Positions 34,821 through 42,969 of a stretch of 64,000 nucleotides of DNA are shown here, one piece after another; positions within the stretch are counted from its first letter, which is position 1; the number at the start of each line of letters is the position of its first letter. Source of the stretch: Fibrella rubiginis (GTDB taxonomy: Bacteria > Bacteroidota > Bacteroidia > Cytophagales > Spirosomataceae); the NCBI RefSeq assembly GCF_017353185.1, contig NZ_JAFMYV010000009.1, positions 124,001-188,000 of the forward strand. The letters run 5' to 3'. A program made the translations under genes and the position numbers. The notes beneath the pieces are model-generated. The model was not told where the DNA came from. It saw nothing but the letters and a program-made list of their open reading frames with translations, and made no database searches.

Positions 34821-35138
34821 ATGGCTTCCAATCCATCAATTATCACCCGCGACACAGACAAGATCGCGGCTTTCACGGGCAACATGTACGAGTCAGTTTC
34901 GGTGATTTCGAAGCGGGCGCGGCAGATCTCGACCAAGAACAAAGAAGAACTGAGCAACAAACTGTCGGAGTTTGTGTCGGCGGTTGACAACCTGGAAGAG
35001 GTGTTCGAAAACCGTGAGCAGATCGAAATCTCGAAGTTCTACGAGCGCATGCCCAAGCCAACTACCCTGGCTACCGACGAGTTTCTGGCCGGAAAAGTGT
35101 ATTTCCGCTACCCCGAAGAAGGCGAAGCCGAGAAGTAA
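34821..35138 (+). CDS. rpoZ: RNA polymerase omega subunit, Bacteroidota type
   Basis: A 105-residue acidic-basic protein whose sequence TRDTDKIAAFTGNMYESVSVISKRARQIS corresponds to the omega fold (helix with Arg-rich end contacting beta'). The position between bamD and coaBC, and the length, are as in other Bacteroidota. It assists RNA polymerase assembly. A terminator follows directly. Confidence 0.9.
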   Translation: MASNPSIITRDTDKIAAFTGNMYESVSVISKRARQISTKNKEELSNKLSEFVSAVDNLEEVFENREQIEISKFYERMPKPTTLATDEFLAGKVYFRYPEEGEAEK

Positions 35139-35162
35139 CCCCTCGTTCAACTAACCTCAACG

Positions 35163-35217
35163 CATCTCACGTGCTGTCTCAGTGTCTAGGCTGGGCAGGG
35201 CGTGAGGTGTTTTTTTT
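35163..35217 (+). terminator. Terminator ending at the coaBC start codon
   Basis: CATCTCACG (35163-35171) pairs with CGTGAGGTG (35201-35209), with one G-T pair; the 29-base loop can fold further. A run of eight T (35210-35217) follows, and the very next base is the A of the coaBC ATG. It terminates rpoZ and may also limit read-through or ribosome access at coaBC. Confidence 0.75.
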
Positions 35218-36435
35218 ATGCTTCAGGGAAAACGTATTCTGGTGGGGGTGTCGGGCAGTATTGCCGCCTATAAATCGGCATTGCTGGTACGGTTGCTGGT
35301 GAAAGCCGGAGCCGAGGTGCAGGTAATCATGACCGAGGGAGCCAAAGCGTTTATCACACCCCTAACCCTGGCCACGCTCTCCAAACGCCCGGCCTTGTCG
35401 GCTTTTGTGAGCAACCCCGCCACCGGCGAATGGACCAACCACGTAGAACTGGGTCTATGGGCCGATGCCCTCGTGGTTGCTCCTGCCTCGGCCCGCACTC
35501 TGGCCCGCTGCGCCCACGCCCTCTGCGACGATCTGCTGTCGGCGGTGTATCTGTCGGCGAAATGCCCGGTGTTTTTTGCGCCCGCTATGGACCTCGACAT
35601 GTACCGTCATCCGGCTACCCGCGATAACCTGAACCGCCTTCAATCGTTTGGTAATCAACTGATTGATGCTGAATTTGGTGAGCTGGCGAGTGGTCTGGTG
35701 GGCGAGGGACGGCTGGCTGAACCAGAAACGATTGTGCAGACGCTGGTTAGGCATTTTGCCAAAAATTCGGTAGTGGCGGGCAAACGCGTACTCATTACGG
35801 CAGGCCCCACGCAGGAGCCCATCGACCCGGTGCGGTATATCAGCAATCACTCTACGGGCAAAATGGGCCTTGCCATCGCCAATGCCTTTGCGCAGGCCGG
35901 AGCTGACGTTACGCTCGTCTGCGGCCCCACTCACCTGCCCACGCCGGATGCCAGCATTCACCGCGTCGACGTGCGGTCGGCGCAGCAGATGTACGAGGCT
36001 ACCGCCGAGGCATTTCCCAAGGCTGACCTGCTGATTCTGAATGCCGCCGTAGCTGATTACACCCCGCTGCACCCGGCCGAGAAAAAGATCAAGAAAAAAG
36101 AAGCCCAGTTCACCATTGAACTGGGCAAAACCGTCGATATTGCCGCCACGCTGGGTTCACAAAAACGCCCTGGTCAATTGCTGATGGGCTTCGCGCTGGA
36201 GACAGATAATGAAGCCCAAAATGCCCTTGACAAGCTGGAACGCAAGAATCTGGACTGGATCGTGCTGAACTCCCTGCGCGACGCCGGGGCTGGTTTCGGA
36301 CACGATACCAACAAGATAACCGTTATGGATAGGGGCGGAGCCGTACAGGTATTCGACCTGAAAACAAAAGACGAAGTGGCCGCAGATTTGCTGGCGTTAG
36401 TGGTAGAAAAGTGGGGTAACGAGGTTAAAGTTTAA
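35218..36435 (+). CDS. coaBC: Bifunctional phosphopantothenoylcysteine decarboxylase / phosphopantothenate-cysteine ligase
   Basis: A 405-residue two-domain protein. The FMN-dependent decarboxylase half (1-185) has the catalytic H75 in NHVELGLWADAL and the substrate-clamp motif PAMDLDMY. The ligase half begins KRVLITAGPTQEPIDPVRYISN and includes STGKMG and the AAVADY and K-x-K-K-x motifs. It makes 4'-phosphopantetheine, the coenzyme A precursor. The last codons and the TAA stop are made from the first words of the heptad tract downstream. coaX, an earlier step, lies at 42970-43704. Confidence 0.94.
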   Translation: MLQGKRILVGVSGSIAAYKSALLVRLLVKAGAEVQVIMTEGAKAFITPLTLATLSKRPALSAFVSNPATGEWTNHVELGLWADALVVAPASARTLARCAHALCDDLLSAVYLSAKCPVFFAPAMDLDMYRHPATRDNLNRLQSFGNQLIDAEFGELASGLVGEGRLAEPETIVQTLVRHFAKNSVVAGKRVLITAGPTQEPIDPVRYISNHSTGKMGLAIANAFAQAGADVTLVCGPTHLPTPDASIHRVDVRSAQQMYEATAEAFPKADLLILNAAVADYTPLHPAEKKIKKKEAQFTIELGKTVDIAATLGSQKRPGQLLMGFALETDNEAQNALDKLERKNLDWIVLNSLRDAGAGFGHDTNKITVMDRGGAVQVFDLKTKDEVAADLLALVVEKWGNEVKV

Positions 36436-36562
36436 TGTTTGAGGTTCAATGTTTTGCTGGCAGACATGAGAGCTGTTGGGAGGCGTCTCTCGCCAGGGCA
36501 CAACCTCACCACCTACATACACTTAAACCTTGAACCCCAGACGTTAAAGATTGAACACAGTC
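36424..36562. repeat. Heptad palindrome, diverged arms, entering the coaBC 3' end (element L)
   Basis: The words GAGGTTA, AAGTTTA, ATGTTTG, AGGTTCA, ATGTTTT begin inside coaBC, encode its terminal residues and supply its stop codon. The mirror tract (AAACCTTGAACC, then GTTAAAGATTGAAC) ends next to the start of the DUF4835 gene. Arm identity is roughly 75% with one gap. Confidence 0.75.
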
Positions 36563-37474
36563 ATGAAACGCTTTCTTAGTACCTTACTTTTTATCCTCGG
36601 CCTGGCCATTGTGGCACCGGCGCAGGAACTGAACTGCACCGTAAACCTGAATACAGATCAGTTATTTGCCCAGCAGAAGACCGATTTTTCGTATTTCAGC
36701 CAGCTAAAAGGGCTGATCACGGAGTTTATGAATACCCGCCGCTGGACAAACGATCAGTTTGCGCCTACCGAAAAAATCAACTGTACGCTGAGCATCAACT
36801 TGTTGAAATCTGTCACGCAGGGCGTGTTTGAAGGTACGGCGCAGTTGATTGTAACGCGGCCCGTGTACGGCAGTAACTACCAGACCACCACGCTGAGCTA
36901 CGTCGACAAGGCGTTTAACTTTTCGTGGTTACCTACCTCGCCGGTGTTTTACCGTGAGAACCAGTATTCGGATGACCTCACGCAGATGCTGGCTTTCTAC
37001 GCCTACATTGCCCTGGCTGTCGACTACGATTCGTTTGGCAAGCAGGGCGGCAACCCCTACGTGCAGCGGGCGTATCAGGTCATGAACCTGGCCCAGCCGC
37101 CCGCGTCGAGTAACTCGGCTTGGACTGCGCAGGGCGACCGTCGGAACCGCTATTGGCTGATCGAAAACCTGCAAAGCCAGCAGGTAATTCCCTTCCGCGA
37201 TGGGTTCTACACCTACCACCGCCTGGGGCTGGATGCCTTCGCGCAGAACCCCATTCAGGCCCGGAAATACACGATGGATCTGCTCACCAATATGCGGCAG
37301 ATCACCCTGCAAAAGCCCGGTGCTGTGATCCTGAATGCCTTTTTCGACGCCAAATCGAAGGAATTGCTCAACATTATGGCCGAGGGCACCCGCGACGAAC
37401 GCAAACGCGCCTACGACCTGCTCTCTTTTCTCGACCCTACCAACACCGAGAGCTATCGGCAGTTGTTGAATTAA
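36563..37474 (+). CDS. DUF4835 family secreted protein
   Basis: A 303-residue protein (start at 36563, MKRFLSTLLFILGLAIVAPAQ signal peptide). The motifs ELNCTVNLNTDQ, FMNTRRWTNDQF and FYAYIALAVDYDSF are those of DUF4835, a Bacteroidota-specific family of unknown function always found near recN and coaBC. A periplasmic role in envelope biogenesis has been suggested by context only. The downstream heptad tract starts at its stop codon. Confidence 0.87.
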   Translation: MKRFLSTLLFILGLAIVAPAQELNCTVNLNTDQLFAQQKTDFSYFSQLKGLITEFMNTRRWTNDQFAPTEKINCTLSINLLKSVTQGVFEGTAQLIVTRPVYGSNYQTTTLSYVDKAFNFSWLPTSPVFYRENQYSDDLTQMLAFYAYIALAVDYDSFGKQGGNPYVQRAYQVMNLAQPPASSNSAWTAQGDRRNRYWLIENLQSQQVIPFRDGFYTYHRLGLDAFAQNPIQARKYTMDLLTNMRQITLQKPGAVILNAFFDAKSKELLNIMAEGTRDERKRAYDLLSFLDPTNTESYRQLLN

Positions 37475-37600
37475 TGAACAATGCATAATGTACAATGCAT
37501 AATGTACAATGTACAATGGTTGCTCACGTGAGAGCATACTGCGCGAAGCCATTATTCATTATACCGCATCGGCGGACCGATTATTCATTGTACATTAAAA
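37473..37600. repeat. Heptad palindrome with GC-rich modules (element O)
   Basis: Seven words in register from 37473 (AATGAAC, AATGCAT, AATGTAC, AATGCAT, AATGTAC, AATGTAC, AATGGTT) overlap the TAA stop of the preceding gene. The opposite tract is CATTATT, CATTATA ... CATTGTA, CATTAAA. Between them lie TGCGCGAAGC (37540-37549), also in element A, and CGGCGGACCG (37570-37579), also in element B. Confidence 0.85.
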
Positions 37601-37633
37601 CTCTTTCCCCTTCCTTGATTGTTCTTTTTACGT

Positions 37634-39298
37634 ATGCTATCGCACCTGTTGATTAAAAACTACGCGCTAATTGAGCAGTTGGAAATGGTGCCCGACAAAG
37701 CCCTGAACATCATCACGGGCGAAACGGGGGCGGGGAAGTCGATCATGCTGGGAGCCATCGGATTATTGCTTGGTAACCGCGCCGACACCCGCGTTTTGTA
37801 CGATCCAACCGTTAAATGCGTTATTGAAGGCTCGTATGACGTATCGGGCTACGTGATCGAAACCATTTTTGAGGAAGAAGAACTCGACTACGCCCCTACG
37901 TGCATCGTGCGGCGCGAGATCAGTGCCAGCGGTAAGTCGCGGGCGTTTGTCAACGACACCCCCGTCAATCTGGATACCCTCCGCCGCGTCACGAGCCAGC
38001 TGATGGACATCCATTCGCAGCACGATTCGGTACTGCTTGGCTCCAATGAATACCAACTCCAGCTGGTTGACACCTATGCGCAGGACGATGACCGGCTGCG
38101 GGCTTACCGGGCCGATTACCAGTTGTATAGGGAGAGGCAAGCCGTTTATGACAACCTGCTGAATGAAGCCGGCGCCATGCGCCGTGAGTTCGACTTCAAC
38201 AACTTTCTGTATGAAGAACTGGCCAAGGCTAATCTCCAGCCCGACGAGCAGGAAACGATTGAGCAGGAACTGAATGTGCTCGACAATGCGGGCGAGATCA
38301 AAGAGCGGTTGCTGATGGCCTACGAATACATCGACAACCCGGAGCAGTCGGTGGTGTCGTTGCTGAAGAGTGCCGTTGGTTGCCTGAATCAGGTAGCCAA
38401 AGTGGCCGACCAGTACAAGCCCATGCAGGAACGCGCGCAGAGTGCGCTGATTGAACTTCGCGATCTGGCGGGCGAGATCAGCGTGGAACAGGAGAACGTC
38501 GATATCGACGGTAGTCGCGCCGATATCATCCGCGAACGGCTTAACCTGATTTATCAACTGCAAACCAAGCATCAGGCATCGGACGTTGCCAGGCTAATTG
38601 CCATTCGCAACGAGCTGGAGACAAAGGTGAGCAAGGTATTGAACCTCGACGACGAGATTGCGAAGGCGAAGACCAAAGCCGAAGCTGCCCACAAAAAGAT
38701 GATGGCCAGCGCCGAAGCCCTGTCTAAGGCACGGCGGGCGGTGCTCAAACCCATCGAGAAAGAAATTGGTGGTCTGCTCAACGATCTGGGCATGCCCAAC
38801 GCCTCGTTGCAGATTCAGGCCGAACACGGCAAACCCACGCCTACAGGCATCGACACAGTGTCGTTCCTGTTCAGCGCCAACAAGGGAGTGAAGCCCCAAC
38901 AACTGAAAAATGTGGCCTCCGGTGGCGAATTCTCGCGGTTGATGATGGCAATCAAGTATATTCTGGCTAGTCGTCGGTCGTTACCTACTATTATTTTCGA
39001 CGAAATCGATACCGGGGTATCGGGCGAGATTGCCATCAAGATGGGGCACATGATGCGCGACATGGCGGGCAATCACCAGCTTATTGCGATCACGCACCTG
39101 CCGCAGATTGCCGCACAGGGAACGGCCCATTATTTTGTGTACAAAGACCATTCGGCCGCAAAAACCGTAAGCCGGGTGAAAAAACTGACGGTTGATGAGC
39201 GGGTGCAGGAAATTGCCCAGATGATTGGTGGTAAAAACCCCACGCCCAGTGCCATCAGTTCTGCCCGCGAGATTTTAGAGCAAAATGCCGTGGCGTAA
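37634..39298 (+). CDS. recN: DNA repair protein RecN
   Basis: A 554-residue SMC-like ATPase (start at 37634, MLSHLLIKNYALIEQL). Walker A is GETGAGKS near residue 35, the ABC signature is VASGGEFSRLMMAIK, and Walker B is TIIFDEIDTGVSG; the middle is a coiled coil. RecN helps recombinational repair of double-strand breaks by holding DNA ends or sister strands. It closes the conserved core cluster. Long palindromes such as those in this genome segment are known to provoke breaks, so its presence is at least relevant. Confidence 0.94.
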   Translation: MLSHLLIKNYALIEQLEMVPDKALNIITGETGAGKSIMLGAIGLLLGNRADTRVLYDPTVKCVIEGSYDVSGYVIETIFEEEELDYAPTCIVRREISASGKSRAFVNDTPVNLDTLRRVTSQLMDIHSQHDSVLLGSNEYQLQLVDTYAQDDDRLRAYRADYQLYRERQAVYDNLLNEAGAMRREFDFNNFLYEELAKANLQPDEQETIEQELNVLDNAGEIKERLLMAYEYIDNPEQSVVSLLKSAVGCLNQVAKVADQYKPMQERAQSALIELRDLAGEISVEQENVDIDGSRADIIRERLNLIYQLQTKHQASDVARLIAIRNELETKVSKVLNLDDEIAKAKTKAEAAHKKMMASAEALSKARRAVLKPIEKEIGGLLNDLGMPNASLQIQAEHGKPTPTGIDTVSFLFSANKGVKPQQLKNVASGGEFSRLMMAIKYILASRRSLPTIIFDEIDTGVSGEIAIKMGHMMRDMAGNHQLIAITHLPQIAAQGTAHYFVYKDHSAAKTVSRVKKLTVDERVQEIAQMIGGKNPTPSAISSAREILEQNAVA

Positions 39299-39379
39299 GG
39301 TGAGTTTACTGTTTACCGTTTTGGTCATTCCCACAACGGGGGGATGACCAAGAAATCCACCAATTATTTATTTCTCCCT

Positions 39380-39841
39380 ATGAAAAACCTTCTCTGTACC
39401 ATAGCAATTGCTTGCGCTGTCATTGCCTGTGGCCCGGCCCCTAAAACGGACGAAACCAAAACACCGGGTAGCCCCCTTGACAAAGCCGAAATGGCTGTGA
39501 TGGCTGTTCACGACGAGACAATGCCGCAGATAGAGACCATGTTGAAGCTCAAAAAGCAGGTCAATGCCCGCATCATGAAGCTCGATAGTCTGGCCGGGAC
39601 ACCCGCCGAAAAAATTCGGGCCGACGAAGAACAGGCGCAGGGCCGTCTCATTGTGCGTCACCTCACCGAAGCAGATAGCTTGATGATGAGCTGGATGAGC
39701 GGGTATAAGGGTGACACGTTAAAAAAACTTCCCGAAGCCGACGCGCTGCGCTACCTCGACGGGCAACAGAAAAAAGTAGATGATGTTAAATCGAAGATTA
39801 ATCAAAGTATTCAGCAGGCCAACGCGTACCTTAGGCAGTAG
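39380..39841 (+). CDS. Small lipoprotein, helical, unknown function
   Basis: A 153-residue lipoprotein (start at 39380; lipobox VIA-C17). After a short linker the protein is almost wholly alpha-helical with charged coiled-coil-like stretches (DKAEMAVMAVHDETMPQIETMLKLKK, and the C-terminal LDGQQKKVDDVKSKINQSIQQ; each given only in part). Its 3' end overlaps the SCO1 gene by 62 bases. Similar short lipoproteins accompany SCO1/cytochrome genes in Bacteroidota. Function unknown. Confidence 0.75.
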   Translation: MKNLLCTIAIACAVIACGPAPKTDETKTPGSPLDKAEMAVMAVHDETMPQIETMLKLKKQVNARIMKLDSLAGTPAEKIRADEEQAQGRLIVRHLTEADSLMMSWMSGYKGDTLKKLPEADALRYLDGQQKKVDDVKSKINQSIQQANAYLRQ

Positions 39842-40469
39842 GGTCTGGCTTGTTGCTATTGCCCTGCTGGCTCTGGCAGGGTGCGCCGGTGGTGATGGCG
39901 ACAAACTGCCTATTTTGGGTCAGCGGGAGGCTGTAACGAAGCAGGTAGACGGCAAAACCGTAGTCGATAGTGTGTACCATACTATCCCCGACTTCGCTTT
40001 CGTAAGCCAGTATGGCGACACGGTTACGGCTAAAACGCTGGCTGGCAAAGTTTACGTAGCCGACTTTTTCTTCACGTCGTGCCCCACGATTTGCCCAAAG
40101 ATGAAAACGCAGTTGAAGCGTGTCTATGAGCAATTTGGTAAGGATAACCGGGTTGTGCTGCTCTCGCACACGATAGACCCCAGCCACGATACCGTACCCG
40201 TGTTGAAAGCCTTCGCCGACCAACTGGGCGTGACGGGCCGTAACTGGCTCTTTGTGACCGGCGACCGCGACAAGATTTATGATATTGGTCAGAATAGCTA
40301 CATGGTCACGGCGGCTGAAGATGCTTCGGCACCCGGCGGCGTGGTCCACAGCGGCGCGTTTATTTTAGTCGATCCTGATCGCCACATCCGTGGCATTTAC
40401 GACGGCACCAAACCCGACGCCGTTGATAAATTAATAGCCGACATGACGAAGTTGCTGGCGGAGAAATGA
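39780..40469 (+). CDS. SCO1/SenC-type copper chaperone lipoprotein
   Basis: A 229-residue thioredoxin-fold protein with lipobox LAG-C35 and the copper site C101/C105 (FTSCPTICP) plus the distal histidine in GGVVHSGAF. Such proteins deliver copper to the Cu-A site of cytochrome oxidase or act as redox partners. It overlaps the upstream lipoprotein gene by 62 bases and is followed by a cytochrome c gene 12 bases later, suggesting a respiratory unit. Confidence 0.92.
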   Translation: MMLNRRLIKVFSRPTRTLGSRVWLVAIALLALAGCAGGDGDKLPILGQREAVTKQVDGKTVVDSVYHTIPDFAFVSQYGDTVTAKTLAGKVYVADFFFTSCPTICPKMKTQLKRVYEQFGKDNRVVLLSHTIDPSHDTVPVLKAFADQLGVTGRNWLFVTGDRDKIYDIGQNSYMVTAAEDASAPGGVVHSGAFILVDPDRHIRGIYDGTKPDAVDKLIADMTKLLAEK

Positions 40470-40598
40470 AAAGAATGTAAAATGTATAATGAACCACAAC
40501 CGAAAATTGATCGTCAACGATTGACCGTATTTAGCGATTTTTTTAAACGCGCCGGATACGCATTCTTCATTGTGCATTGTGCATTGTCCATTCTTTTT
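40469..40598. repeat. Heptad palindrome overlapping the cytochrome c gene 5' end (element S)
   Basis: The left tract (AAAAGAATG, then TAAAATG and TATAATG words, from 40469) contains the cytochrome c start codon. The right tract is CATTCTT, CATTGTG, CATTGTG, CATTGTC, CATTCTT (40561-40595), and its outer end CATTCTTTT mirrors the left AAAAGAATG. The right tract is translated as the hydrophobic core of the signal peptide. Confidence 0.8.
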
Positions 40599-40997
40599 TC
40601 CTCCTGTCAGTCGAAAGAAGAAACAGATCGGCAGAAATATATTTCGGAGGGCATCGCATTGTATAAAAATAATTGCGCCAACTGCCATCAGGCCGACGGG
40701 GCTGGGTTGGCGGGTCTGTATCCACCCCTGGCCGGGTCCGATTATTTAAAGGCCAACAAGAACGCCGTAATCTGCTCGATCAAGTACGGGCAGCAGGGGC
40801 CTATTGTGGTGAATGGTAAACGATACAACCGAGTCATGCCCGCCCAACTGGGCCTGAGCACCCTGGAAGTGGCCGAAATAACGACCTACATTTACCACAA
40901 ATGGGGAGGCGACGAAAAAGGCATGATCACTGCCAAAGAAGTGCAGCCTATTCTGGACGAATGCAGCATATCGTCGCAGCGGCGAACCGTCCGTTAG
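40482..40997 (+). CDS. Cytochrome c lipoprotein
   Basis: A 171-residue protein with one CxxCH heme site (C65, C68, H69 in NNCANCHQADG) and a later methionine ligand candidate in RVMPAQLG. The N terminus is unusual: 27 mostly hydrophilic residues, then FFIVHCALSILFSSC with the lipid-attachment cysteine at C42. No later Met could supply a signal peptide, so the long N terminus is needed. The start codon and hydrophobic core lie in the arms of element S. It stops one base before the stop of the convergent lptC-like gene. A role in electron transfer next to SCO1 is likely. Confidence 0.85.
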   Translation: MYNEPQPKIDRQRLTVFSDFFKRAGYAFFIVHCALSILFSSCQSKEETDRQKYISEGIALYKNNCANCHQADGAGLAGLYPPLAGSDYLKANKNAVICSIKYGQQGPIVVNGKRYNRVMPAQLGLSTLEVAEITTYIYHKWGGDEKGMITAKEVQPILDECSISSQRRTVR

Positions 40998-40998
40998 A

Positions 40999-41613
40999 TT
41001 ACTGCCCTGTCTCCAGATTAAACATGCCTGAGACCTTGCGAATCGTGTAGCGGGAGAAATCCTGGTCGGCATCCATGCCAATGCCGTAAAGTTTCTCGCC
41101 GGTCAGCTGACTGGTGATGATGACTTTGTTTTCCGTGAAAACCTTCTTGGTATTAGGGTTCCAGTTGAGCAGATTGGTCTGTAGTTTCTCCTGTTTCTGC
41201 TTGTTGACAACCACCACGTGCCCCATCACCGTATACAGGTCTTTGGCGCGGTCATACCGGCCCGAATCAGAGCGGAGCGTCGTTACGATCTGCTGTCCGC
41301 CGGGGTCGTAGAAATCAATGTGAACCACGTCAGGGTATTTGCGGTCGTCGTTGAGGTAGCGAAACTGGCGGGCAGTGGTGAGTTTTACTTTTAGCAAAGC
41401 TGCCTCACTATAGCGCAGATTCACGTCTTTTATTTCCTCAATCGGTCCCACATAAGCCACCGATTTTGCCGGTTTTTTTTCTTCTTCGCAGGAAAAAAAG
41501 AATGTACAATGGACAATGCACAATGTACAGTGAAGAAGCGTCTGTAAGTGCTTATGTAAACTCGACTTTTTAGAACGAAACCGTTTAATTAAATAGACAG
41601 ATGCATTATACAT
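40999..41613 (-). CDS. LptC-like lipoprotein (LPS export)
   Basis: A 204-residue protein with the LptC/YrbK layout: single N-terminal membrane or lipid anchor, then a beta-jellyroll with RYSEAALLKVKLTTARQFRY, PDVVHIDFYDPGGQQ, LYTVMGHVVVVNKQKQEKLQT and ITSQLTGEKLYG. LptC connects the inner-membrane LptBFG exporter to LptA. The lipid-attachment cysteine is C42 (FFFSCEEE), preceded by CTLCIVHCTF, which is translated from heptad words, as in the neighbouring cytochrome c. Both proteins begin MYN. The anchor being a lipid is an inference from the Cys context. Confidence 0.82.
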   Translation of the reverse strand: MYNASVYLIKRFRSKKSSLHKHLQTLLHCTLCIVHCTFFFSCEEEKKPAKSVAYVGPIEEIKDVNLRYSEAALLKVKLTTARQFRYLNDDRKYPDVVHIDFYDPGGQQIVTTLRSDSGRYDRAKDLYTVMGHVVVVNKQKQEKLQTNLLNWNPNTKKVFTENKVIITSQLTGEKLYGIGMDADQDFSRYTIRKVSGMFNLETGQ

Positions 41614-41637
41614 TGTACATCGTGCATTAACTATTAA
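41501..41637. repeat. Heptad palindrome overlapping the lptC-like gene 5' end (element T)
   Basis: The words AATGTAC, AATGGAC, AATGCAC, AATGTAC, AGTGAAG (41501-41535) and the mirror words GCATTAT, ACATTGT, ACATCGT, GCATTAA, CTATTAA (41603-41637) keep exact 7-bp register. On the minus strand the second tract holds the lptC-like start codon and the first encodes its signal-peptide core. The outer end overlaps the stop codon of the barrel gene at 41634. Confidence 0.85.
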
Positions 41638-42914
41638 TCAATTACCGACTTACGGAACCACCAGTCGTTGAGGGAGAGACCAACGGCGAAGCGGAAATAA
41701 CGTTCGCGGATCTGCGTACCAACCAGTGCTCCACGTTGCCCACCAATGAGGGCGAAATTGACGTGGTTCACGAAGAAAGCGCCCACCGGAATGGATACAC
41801 CCAAGCTGCCGTTGACATCGGTCAGTTGAGTACCGTCGACCTGGTAGGGGAGGGTATTATACTGAAATCCGGCCCGATAGGTGATCAGGTCACGGTAACG
41901 GGTTGAGTTGGGTTTTGGGGTGTATTCCAGGCCAATGGCCGTGTGAAGGGCATCCCGAAGGTTACCGGGCTGGTCGGATATGGTGCGGTAGAGGCTCCAG
42001 TTTTGCACCCCGGCTTCGATACCAACGGCCAGCTGATTGTTCTTTTCCAGCGTCACCCCAATCTGAAACTGTTGCGGCAACACTGCGCTGCCTGCTATGC
42101 TGTTGCGAAGGGTATCGCTCGATGAGATAGGGCGCCCACCCTGAATTTGCTGGTAAACGTCGGTTTCGCTACCACTGATGCGTGAACGGGGCGAATACGT
42201 TGCTCCCACGTTCAGCGTGTAATCTTTATTGATGGTAGGCCTCCAGGCACCGCCGAACGTAAAAAAGGCGTCGGCATAACCAACCCGGTTCACCCGCGAT
42301 ACGATAATGTCGCTGGTTGAGTTGATCAATACCTGCGAGTCAGACGTAGAGGAAATATTGCCGAAGAGAAACGAGGCATCAACACCGGCGTAGATATTTT
42401 TTGTGAGCCGGACCCCGTTGCTGACCGACGCTTTGTTGAGCGCACCGCGGCCAGCGTAGTTCAACACGGTTTCGTAAATCGTGCCGGGGACTTTGCCATA
42501 CTGGCGGCTCTGGTAATCCACAAAGCTGTAGGGGCGCAGGCTGATAGACGTGTTCCAGCGCGACGATAACGGGAAGGCAAGAGCCAGGTAGCTCAAGTTG
42601 CCGCCAAAATCGCGCTGTGTTTGCTGTTCATTAGCCCGAATCTGGCTGATTGCTTTCTGCTGACCCAGTAGGCCAACTTCAAAGATGGTGAACCGGGTAC
42701 GGCGGGCCAGCAGTGCCGGGTTTTGGCTGTTGAGGTAAAACGGACTGGCGTAGCTTACGCCAATGCCACCCATACCCAGGTTGGCCACGTTGGCCGACGG
42801 AAGCACCTCGCCAAGACCGAGTGCCGAATAAGGCGAATTGCCAAGGCCCTGCCCCCGCAAGGTGGTGGTGGCCAACAGGCCCAGACCGACCACAAATAGA
42901 CTGATTTTTTTCAC
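41634..42914 (-). CDS. Outer-membrane beta-barrel protein (FadL/OmpP1-like)
   Basis: A 426-residue protein starting with GTG (42912-42914), with a signal peptide (KKISLFVVGLGLLATTTLRGQ) and a barrel of alternating strands. The N-terminal block GNSPYSALGLGEVLPSANVANLGMGG and the repeat of aromatic-ending strands are seen in the Bacteroidota outer-membrane protein family encoded next to coaX and lptC. Ligand unknown. It lies 20 bases upstream of the lptC-like gene start, consistent with an operon in the order coaX, barrel, lptC. Confidence 0.82.
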   Translation of the reverse strand: MKKISLFVVGLGLLATTTLRGQGLGNSPYSALGLGEVLPSANVANLGMGGIGVSYASPFYLNSQNPALLARRTRFTIFEVGLLGQQKAISQIRANEQQTQRDFGGNLSYLALAFPLSSRWNTSISLRPYSFVDYQSRQYGKVPGTIYETVLNYAGRGALNKASVSNGVRLTKNIYAGVDASFLFGNISSTSDSQVLINSTSDIIVSRVNRVGYADAFFTFGGAWRPTINKDYTLNVGATYSPRSRISGSETDVYQQIQGGRPISSSDTLRNSIAGSAVLPQQFQIGVTLEKNNQLAVGIEAGVQNWSLYRTISDQPGNLRDALHTAIGLEYTPKPNSTRYRDLITYRAGFQYNTLPYQVDGTQLTDVNGSLGVSIPVGAFFVNHVNFALIGGQRGALVGTQIRERYFRFAVGLSLNDWWFRKSVID

Positions 42915-42969
42915 GAAAAGACGAAGTAACGAGCCATCAACTGGCAGAAAACATTGGATTGGCGGGTGG

